Of a stretch of 5,123 nucleotides of DNA, positions 1 to 5,123 are shown piece by piece (within the stretch, counting starts at the first letter, position 1; every line of letters starts with the position of its first letter). The stretch is taken from NCBI GenBank assembly GCA_905200565.1, contig CAJKKX010000198.1, forward strand, positions 1 through 5,123, in the 5' to 3' direction. The notes under the pieces were generated by a model. The model worked only from the letters and a program-made list of their open reading frames with translations, was not told the origin of the DNA and did not search any database. The stretch comes from an uncultured Lachnospiraceae bacterium. Its GTDB lineage: Bacteria > Bacillota_A > Clostridia > Lachnospirales > Lachnospiraceae. The translations under genes were made by a program, and so were the position numbers.

Positions 1-2220
1 CGGCATCTGACCATTCGCCATGAGAAACCGTACACTTCCTACTATGAGTGGAGCAGCGGGGAGATACGTACGGCGTCCGTATCAGAAAACGGCGACCTGA
101 CGGCATGGAAAGCAGGGACGGCGGAGATTACGGCGTCCAATATCAGCGGGACGTTAAGCGCCACCCACAGGGTTACGGTACAGGAAAGGGAAGGCGGAGA
201 CAGGGATGGAGGCGTTATCACTTCGGATGGAACAGCGAGCCAGAATCTTTCCCGCAATAATTACCAGGTTTGGAGCAGTACTATAAATTCCTATCTGGCG
301 GAAAGAGAAAACCAGACGCTGGAGAGAGTGGAGTATATCAGGGATACCGGGGTCCTGGTCGAAACATATGCAGAAGATGGCAGCCGTACGGGCAGTCTGA
401 CGATAGAACCTGCGCTTCCGCTGTTCGGCGGTTTCTTTGCGGGAGAGAATTACAACTTCCTGGTATTTGGCCAGAAAAACGAGCAGGAAAGCGATGAATG
501 CGAGATCATGCGCGTGGTAAAATACGCGAAGGACTGGAAGAAGCTGGGGGAATATTCGGTATATGGGGCGAACACTTATATTCCGTTTGACGCCGGTTCC
601 CTGCGCATGACGGAAACGGATGGCAAACTTTATATCCATACCTGCCATGAGATGTACGAGTCCGGCGACGGGCTGCATCACCAGGCGAATATGACTTATG
701 TCGTGAAGGAAGCCGATATGACGGAACTACAGTCCTATTACAATGTGATGAATATTGCCCAGGCGGGGTATGTGAGCCATTCCTTTAATCAGTTCGTCCG
801 GACGGATGGAACCTATGTGTACCGTGTGGATCATGGCGACGGAGGGCCAAGAGCGGTAGCTCTGACAAGGGCGGAAGTAAATGGAGAGATTACAGATGTC
901 CGCTATGTTCTTCCGTTCCCGATACGGGGAGGAAACGGAAATAATGCGACGGGTGTGTCGGCAGGGGGCTTTGAGCTTTCGGCGGATCATTGCCTGATTG
1001 TGGGAAATTCGGTGGATCAGACGGATGAAAGTACCTATTCTGCATCTGGACAGAGAAATGTATTTCTGACGGTTACCGGCAAGGAACTGACAAAAAACAG
1101 GATTGTCTGGCTGACGGATTATACGGAAGCAGATGGAATTGCACCGAGGACGCCGCAGCTTGTCAAGCTTAATGACTGGCAGTTTCTCATTCTTTGGGAA
1201 GAGTATAAAGAAGATACGAACGATATTTGTACGAAAATGGTAACGGTCGACGGCGACGGGAATCAGATATCGGATATTGTTAAAACAGATATGCGCCTGT
1301 CAGACTGTCAGCCAATTACAACAGGCGACGGCATGGTAAAATGGTATGCGACGGATGGAAGCAGCGTACAGCTTTATACGGTAAATCCATACCGGCTGGA
1401 GAGTGTGGCAAGACCAGATTCCTGCGGCGATTCTCATACCTGGGATGCAGGCAGGGTGACGAAGGAGGCATCCTGTGAGGAGGAAGGAATCCGGACATAC
1501 ACCTGTCAGGTATGCGGGGCGACAAAGAAGGAAAGTATTTTGGCGCTGGGGCACAGATGGGGTGCATGGAGTACGGTTCCGAATGAAAAGGAAGAGATTG
1601 TAAGAAGCTGCTCCGTATGTGGGAAAACAGAAACAAAGCCGCAGGGTGGAAGCTCACAGACGGGCGATGGTTCCGGCGGTTCATCAGAACCATTCATGCC
1701 TCCAAAGGCAGGCGAGATGCTGACGGCAAAGGACGGGAATGTTTATACGGTCGCTGCCGGGGGCTCTGTGGTGGAGTTTACAAAAGCGGCAAATAAAAAT
1801 ACCGTGTCCGCATCCATCCCTTCTTCTGTCACGATCAATCAAGTGAAGTATCAGGTGACGGCTATTAGGGCCAATGCCTTTACAGACTGTAAGAAGCTAA
1901 AAAAAGTGAAAATCCCGGCGTCCGTAACCGCTATAGGCGACAGCGCATTTATGAACTGTACGTCGCTGACCTCGGTCATCATTCCCGCAAAGGTAGCAAA
2001 AATCGGGAAAAAGGCGTTCTATAACTGTAAGAAGCTGCGGAGCATCACAATAAAGACCCAAAAGCTTACGACAAAGAAGGTTGGCAGCAAGGCATTTGCC
2101 AAAGCCGGAAGCAGCAATTACAGAAAGCTGAAGGTTAAGGTGCCTGCAAAGAAATGGTCTGTTTATAAGAAACTGTTAAAGAAAAAAGGGCTTTCCTCCA
2201 AAGCAAGGGTAAGAAAGTAA
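1..2220 (+). CDS. Large secreted/cell-surface protein, 3' part: Big_2 Ig-like end, uncharacterised beta-rich region, CxxC modules, BspA-type LRRs (5' end outside window)
   Basis: The frame is open from the first base to the TAA at 2218-2220, giving 739 visible residues; the true start and any signal peptide lie upstream. The GTG at 328 is internal, because the frame before it already encodes recognisable domain sequence. Visible residues 1-60 end a Big_2 (bacterial Ig-like) domain, with the typical pattern SENGDLTAWKAGTAEITA near 28-45. Residues about 105-465 are beta-rich with recurring aromatic and Asp/Gly turns and short clusters such as HTCHEMYES (213-221), SHSFNQF (259-265) and DHGDGG (277-282); a beta-propeller is possible but I recognise no named family. 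Residues 479-546 carry two GH-x-W/CxxC modules, 547-568 are a Gly/Ser-rich linker, 619-687 are three leucine-rich repeats and the tail is strongly basic. No sortase signal or C-terminal membrane segment is visible. Such proteins act outside the cell, in adhesion or ligand binding (family knowledge); the specific role is unknown. A terminator follows directly. Confidence 0.9.
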   Translation, partial: RHLTIRHEKPYTSYYEWSSGEIRTASVSENGDLTAWKAGTAEITASNISGTLSATHRVTVQEREGGDRDGGVITSDGTASQNLSRNNYQVWSSTINSYLAERENQTLERVEYIRDTGVLVETYAEDGSRTGSLTIEPALPLFGGFFAGENYNFLVFGQKNEQESDECEIMRVVKYAKDWKKLGEYSVYGANTYIPFDAGSLRMTETDGKLYIHTCHEMYESGDGLHHQANMTYVVKEADMTELQSYYNVMNIAQAGYVSHSFNQFVRTDGTYVYRVDHGDGGPRAVALTRAEVNGEITDVRYVLPFPIRGGNGNNATGVSAGGFELSADHCLIVGNSVDQTDESTYSASGQRNVFLTVTGKELTKNRIVWLTDYTEADGIAPRTPQLVKLNDWQFLILWEEYKEDTNDICTKMVTVDGDGNQISDIVKTDMRLSDCQPITTGDGMVKWYATDGSSVQLYTVNPYRLESVARPDSCGDSHTWDAGRVTKEASCEEEGIRTYTCQVCGATKKESILALGHRWGAWSTVPNEKEEIVRSCSVCGKTETKPQGGSSQTGDGSGGSSEPFMPPKAGEMLTAKDGNVYTVAAGGSVVEFTKAANKNTVSASIPSSVTINQVKYQVTAIRANAFTDCKKLKKVKIPASVTAIGDSAFMNCTSLTSVIIPAKVAKIGKKAFYNCKKLRSITIKTQKLTTKKVGSKAFAKAGSSNYRKLKVKVPAKKWSVYKKLLKKKGLSSKARVRK
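1435..1638 (+). other. Tandem Cys/His (CxxC) modules within the surface protein
   Basis: This segment encodes visible residues 479-546. The first module starts at H479-x-W481, has C492 and ends with the pair C502-x-x-C505 followed by GATKKE. The second starts at H518-x-W520 and has C537-x-x-C540 followed by GKTETK. The pattern His-x-Trp, a spaced Cys, then CxxCG is widespread in repeats of extracellular Firmicute proteins. The second copy is four residues shorter from His to the first Cys of the pair and lacks the equivalent of C492. The pairs could bind a metal such as zinc or form disulfides; the sequence does not decide between these. Confidence 0.75.
1855..2061 (+). repeat. Three tandem 23-residue leucine-rich repeats (LRR_5/BspA type)
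   Basis: Residues 619-641, 642-664 and 665-687 of the visible protein form three repeats of exactly 23 residues (69 nt). Each follows V-x-x-I-x-x-x-A-F-x-x-C-x-x-L-x-x-(V/I)-x-I. The AF-x-x-C element recurs at 626-630, 649-653 and 672-676. This is the BspA/TpLRR signature, which in other bacteria mediates binding to host or matrix proteins (family knowledge). A degenerate fourth unit follows (GSKAF at 695-699, then a Lys-rich stretch). The repetition is clear in protein but diverged in DNA, so it is an old array and not a recent slippage expansion. Confidence 0.9.
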
Positions 2221-2225
2221 AAGAA

Positions 2226-2269
2226 ACAAAAATCGGGTTTGCGGCTGGGACTGCAAACCTGATTTTTGT
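2226..2269 (+). terminator. Intrinsic terminator after the surface-protein gene
   Basis: The left arm at 2226-2242 pairs with 2253-2269 over 17 bp with a single G-U wobble (2235/2260) around a 10-nt loop. The GC-containing core is 2233-2242 with 2253-2262, followed by five Ts (2263-2267). The T run pairs with an A run upstream, so the outer stem is A/T only and the structure is nearly symmetrical. It begins five bases after the stop codon of the upstream gene, the expected place for a rho-independent terminator. Because of the A and T tracts on either side it could also work on the minus strand, although no minus-strand gene needs it here. Confidence 0.88.
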
Positions 2270-2371
2270 AAAAATACGAGAATACAAAGAAGAAAAGATT
2301 GAAATTAAGAAAAAACAATACCGCAAATGGAAAGAAGTCGAATAATCTGACAAAAATAAAAAAAGACACTC

Positions 2372-2400
2372 TTTACATCTGAAAAAAATGGGTGTATAGT
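2372..2400 (+). promoter_or_regulatory. Probable sigma-A promoter for gltB
   Basis: A -35 box TTTACA (2372-2377) and a -10 box TATAGT (2395-2400) are separated by exactly 17 nt, each one mismatch from consensus (TTGACA, TATAAT). An A-rich run at 2352-2364, interrupted by one T, sits just upstream of the -35 box, where an UP element would be. Transcription would be expected to start near 2406-2408, giving a leader of about 60 nt. It lies after the terminator and before gltB, so gltB is probably transcribed separately from the surface-protein gene. I see no convincing repressor or activator palindrome around it. Confidence 0.75.
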
Positions 2401-2410
2401 ATCAGTCAAA

Positions 2411-2437
2411 TGCAGGAGCAGAAAATCTGCGGATGCA
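2411..2437 (+). other. Possible small hairpin in the gltB leader
   Basis: The leader can fold with an inner stem GCAGA (2418-2422) and TCTGC (2426-2430) around an AAA loop, a symmetrical GGA/GGA internal loop, and an outer TGCA/TGCA stem (2411-2414 with 2434-2437). It is short, has no T run after it and ends 16 nt before the ribosome binding site, so it is neither an attenuator nor an RBS-masking structure as it stands. It could be chance; it might stabilise the 5' end of the mRNA. Confidence 0.25.
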
Positions 2438-2453
2438 GTTAAAATTGAAAAAG

Positions 2454-2459
2454 AAAGGG
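2454..2459 (+). promoter_or_regulatory. Ribosome binding site of gltB
   Basis: AAAGGG lies 8 nt upstream of the ATG at 2468, within a purine-rich run (2447-2459). It matches part of the AGGAGG consensus and supports this start over the internal ATG at 2501, which lacks a comparable site. Confidence 0.75.
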
Positions 2460-2467
2460 TTGGACGT

Positions 2468-5123
2468 ATGGATACGAGAAACAAAGCGTCGCAGCCTCAG
2501 ATGCCCGGTCTGTATCGGCCGGAGTTTGAGCACGACAACTGTGGTATCGGTGCGGTAGTCAACATCAGAGGGATTAAGACCCATGAAACGGTTGAAAACG
2601 CACTGCGGATTGTAGAAAACCTAGAACATAGAGCTGGCAAAGATGCCGAAGGAAAAACAGGTGACGGTGTAGGAATTCTGTTACAGATTTCACACAAGTT
2701 CTTCTCCAAAACCTGTAAATCCCTCGGCATCTTTTTAGGTTCTGAGAGAGAGTACGGAATCGGCATGTTTTTCTTTCCACAGGATGAGCTGAAAAGAAAC
2801 CAGGCCAGGAAAATGTTTGAGATCATCGTGGAAAAAGAAGGACTGGAATTTCTGGGCTGGAGAGAAGTTCCTACCGTACCGGCAGTCCTGGGACATAAAG
2901 CGCTGGAAAAGATGCCTTACATTATGCAGGGATTTGTGAAGAAGCCAAAAGATGTTGCCGCAGGGCTGGATTTTGACAGAAAGCTGTATGTGGTGCGCCG
3001 TGTCTTTGAGCAGAGTGTGGAGAACACCTATGTGGCGTCCCTGTCCAGCCGCACGATTGTATATAAAGGAATGTTTCTGGTGGGACAGCTCCGTACTTTT
3101 TTTAAGGATCTGCAAAGCCCGGACTATGAGTCCGCGATCGCCACGGTACACTCCAGATTCAGCACGAACACGAATCCGAGCTGGGAGAGGGCGCATCCGA
3201 ACAGGCTGATCGTACATAATGGAGAGATCAATACGATTCGTGGAAATGCCGATAAAATGCTGGCCCGTGAGGAGACCATGTCGAGCGAATACTTCAACCG
3301 CGAGCTGCACAAGGTGCTTCCAGTCGTAAATACCGCAGGCTCTGATTCTGCAATGCTGGATAACACGCTGGAATTCCTTGTCATGAGCGGGATGGAGCTG
3401 CCGCTGGCGGTGATGATTACGATCCCGGAGCCGTGGGCAAACAACGATACCATGAATCAGGAGAAGAAGGACTTTTATCAGTATTATGCAACTATGATGG
3501 AGCCGTGGGACGGCCCTGCCTCCATCGTGTTCAGCGATGGCGACCTGGTCGGCGCCGTACTGGATCGAAATGGTTTAAGGCCGTCCAGGTATTACATTAC
3601 GGATGACGGTTATCTGATACTCTCCTCCGAGGTCGGCGTGCTGGACATTGATCCGACCAGAATTGTGCAGAAGGAAAGGCTGCATCCGGGGAAAATGCTT
3701 CTGGTAGATACCATCCAGGGAGCGGTCATTGATGATAATGAACTGAAAGAAAAATATGCGGTAAGGCAGCCTTACGGCGAATGGCTGGACCGCTATCTGG
3801 TAAAACTGGGGGATTTGAAGATTCCGAATATCCGGGTACAGGAGTACAGCGAGGAGGAACTGGCAAGGCTGCAAAAAGCCTTTGGTTATACTTATGAGGA
3901 ATACCGCACTTCCATCCGGAATATGGCGTTAAACGGCTCCGAGGGAATCAGCGCAATGGGGATTGATACCCCGCTGGCGGTACTGTCGGATGAGCATCAG
4001 CCGCTGTTTAACTATTTTAAGCAGTTATTTGCGCAGGTCACGAACCCGCCGATTGACGCGATTCGCGAGGAAGTCGTTACTTCAACGACCGTCTATGTGG
4101 GAAAGGATGGAAATCTGCTGAATGAGCAGGGCGTGAACTGCCAGGTGTTGAAAATCGAGCATCCGATTCTGACGAACACGGATATGCTGAAAATCAAACA
4201 TATGAAAGTAGAAGGTTTTCAGGTTGCGGAAGTGCCGATTACTTATTATAAGAACACCGATCTGGCAAAAGCGATCGAGCATTTATTCGTAGAGGTGGAC
4301 CGGGCGCACAGAAACGGTGCGAATATCCTGATTCTGACGGACCGCGGCGTAGATGAAAACCATGTGCCGATTCCATCCCTGCTGGCGGTTTCCGCCGTTC
4401 ATCAGCATCTGGTAAAGACGAAAAAGAGAACCTCCCTTGCCATCGTTCTGGAATCCGGGGAACCGAGGGAAGTTCACCACTTTGCGACGCTGTTGGGCTA
4501 TGGCGCCTGCGCCATCAATCCATATCTGGCTCTTGAGACGATTCGCCAGCAGGTGGACTGCGGGATGCTGGATAAGGATTATTATGCGGCGGTGAATGAT
4601 TACAATGAAGCGGTATTGCACGGAATTGTAAAGATTGCTTCCAAAATGGGTATTTCTACGATTCAGTCCTATCAGGGCTCACAGATTTTCGAGGCAATCG
4701 GCATTGATTCGGGCGTGATTGAAAAATACTTTACCAATACGGTCAGCCGTGTAGGCGGCGTTACACTGGAGGACATCGCAAAAGAAGCGGACGCCCTTCA
4801 CACGGAAGCGTTTGACCCTCTGGGACTGAGCCAGAATCTGACGCTGGACAGCGTGGGACGGCATAAAATGAGAAGCGCGGGGGAAGAACACCGTTACAAT
4901 CCGCAGACCATCCATATGTTACAGCAGTCCACACAGCGGGGCGATTATGGAATGTTCAAGGAATATACGAAGATGGTGGACAAAGAGGAGTCCGGCTATC
5001 TGAGAAGCCTGATGGATTTCAACTATCCAAAGGAAGGCGTTCCGCTGGAGGAAGTAGAGAGTGTGGATTCTATCGTCACACGCTTTAAGACGGGAGCCAT
5101 GTCCTACGGCTCCATTTCCCAGG
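2468..5123 (+). CDS. gltB: Glutamate synthase (GOGAT) large subunit, N-terminal 885 residues; 3' end outside window
   Basis: This enzyme moves the amide nitrogen of glutamine to 2-oxoglutarate to give two glutamates, the second step of GS-GOGAT ammonia assimilation in the cytoplasm. The ATG at 2468 is the first usual start after an in-frame TAA at 2357 and has an RBS. A short propeptide (1-24) precedes the catalytic Cys25 in HDNCGIG, the nucleophile exposed by cleavage in this family. The class II glutaminase domain runs to about 430 and has R55, R230 (HSRFSTNT, 228-235), N251-G252 (HNGEINT, 250-256), D293 (AGSDSAML) and DRNGLRPSRY (366-375). The central domain follows, with LFNYFKQLF (513-521), QVTNPPIDAIREE (523-535), SGEPREVHHFATLLGYGA (663-680) and SYQGSQIFEAIGI (734-746). 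The FMN/2-oxoglutarate domain has just begun, with TGAMSYGSISQ (875-885), when the window ends. Bacterial large subunits are about 1,500 residues, so roughly 60% is present. The FMN loops, the Fe-S cysteines and any gltD lie beyond the window, so the electron donor (NADPH through GltD, or ferredoxin) cannot be decided. Bacillus calls this gene gltA. No frameshift or missing key residue is visible. Confidence 0.97.
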   Translation, partial: MDTRNKASQPQMPGLYRPEFEHDNCGIGAVVNIRGIKTHETVENALRIVENLEHRAGKDAEGKTGDGVGILLQISHKFFSKTCKSLGIFLGSEREYGIGMFFFPQDELKRNQARKMFEIIVEKEGLEFLGWREVPTVPAVLGHKALEKMPYIMQGFVKKPKDVAAGLDFDRKLYVVRRVFEQSVENTYVASLSSRTIVYKGMFLVGQLRTFFKDLQSPDYESAIATVHSRFSTNTNPSWERAHPNRLIVHNGEINTIRGNADKMLAREETMSSEYFNRELHKVLPVVNTAGSDSAMLDNTLEFLVMSGMELPLAVMITIPEPWANNDTMNQEKKDFYQYYATMMEPWDGPASIVFSDGDLVGAVLDRNGLRPSRYYITDDGYLILSSEVGVLDIDPTRIVQKERLHPGKMLLVDTIQGAVIDDNELKEKYAVRQPYGEWLDRYLVKLGDLKIPNIRVQEYSEEELARLQKAFGYTYEEYRTSIRNMALNGSEGISAMGIDTPLAVLSDEHQPLFNYFKQLFAQVTNPPIDAIREEVVTSTTVYVGKDGNLLNEQGVNCQVLKIEHPILTNTDMLKIKHMKVEGFQVAEVPITYYKNTDLAKAIEHLFVEVDRAHRNGANILILTDRGVDENHVPIPSLLAVSAVHQHLVKTKKRTSLAIVLESGEPREVHHFATLLGYGACAINPYLALETIRQQVDCGMLDKDYYAAVNDYNEAVLHGIVKIASKMGISTIQSYQGSQIFEAIGIDSGVIEKYFTNTVSRVGGVTLEDIAKEADALHTEAFDPLGLSQNLTLDSVGRHKMRSAGEEHRYNPQTIHMLQQSTQRGDYGMFKEYTKMVDKEESGYLRSLMDFNYPKEGVPLEEVESVDSIVTRFKTGAMSYGSISQ

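Noticed and set aside
154..681. A 175-codon minus-strand open frame opposite the surface protein gene.
   Set aside because: The plus-strand frame is continuous, with recognisable domain sequence at its 5' end; the minus frame shows no domain and no RBS, so it is a shadow.
328..2220. An apparent complete 630-residue gene starting at the GTG at 328.
   Set aside because: The same frame is open to position 1 and encodes the end of a Big_2 domain, and no ribosome binding site of note sits before 328. It is an internal codon of a longer gene.
2401..2467. A possible riboswitch or T-box controlling gltB.
   Set aside because: The leader is only about 60 nt, with one small weak hairpin and no terminator/antiterminator pair or T-box motif.
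2274..2485. Similar strings ATACGAGAATACAAAG (2274-2289) and ATACGAGAAACAAAG (2471-2485) on either side of the gltB promoter, resembling a direct repeat.
   Set aside because: The similarity is short and A-rich, and one copy lies within the gltB start codons; chance is the simplest explanation, with no sign of an insertion or attachment site.
2630..2641. HRAG at gltB residues 54-57, where many glutamate synthases have HRGA.
   Set aside because: The important Arg55 (position 31 counted from Cys25) is kept and the following TGDG motif is intact, so this looks like a clade variant and not a defect.
2735..3310. A 191-codon minus-strand open frame opposite gltB.
   Set aside because: It lies wholly within conserved glutaminase-domain coding sequence, has no recognisable protein features and is best explained as a shadow of the plus-strand gene.

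Overview
The window looks like chromosomal DNA from an anaerobic Firmicute, most likely Lachnospiraceae (Clostridia). This rests on a large extracellular protein combining a Big_2-type Ig-like domain, GH-x-W/CxxC modules and BspA-type leucine-rich repeats, a combination common in that family, next to a glutamate synthase gene with the same flavour. Base composition is intermediate. The genus cannot be assigned by eye.

Positions 1-2220 (+) hold the 3' part of a secreted or cell-surface protein gene whose start lies upstream of the window. In order the 739 visible residues are: the end of an Ig-like Big_2 domain, a large beta-rich region of unknown function (possibly a propeller), a Cys/His module with two CxxC pairs, a Gly/Ser linker, three exact 23-residue leucine-rich repeats, and a very basic tail with no LPXTG signal. 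Positions 2221-2467 are intergenic: an intrinsic terminator closes the surface-protein gene, an A-rich stretch follows, then a well-formed sigma-A type promoter, a short leader with a small possible hairpin, and a ribosome binding site.

Positions 2468-5123 (+) hold the first 885 codons of the glutamate synthase large subunit (gltB; called gltA in Bacillus). The whole glutaminase domain, the central domain and the first residues of the FMN domain are present; the rest runs off the end.

The two genes are co-oriented, but the terminator and the new promoter between them indicate separate transcription. Nothing in the sequence links their functions: one is a surface protein of unknown ligand, the other is core ammonia assimilation. 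I see no mobile element, CRISPR array, RNA gene or clearly novel multi-gene system. The most open question is the function of the central region of the surface protein.
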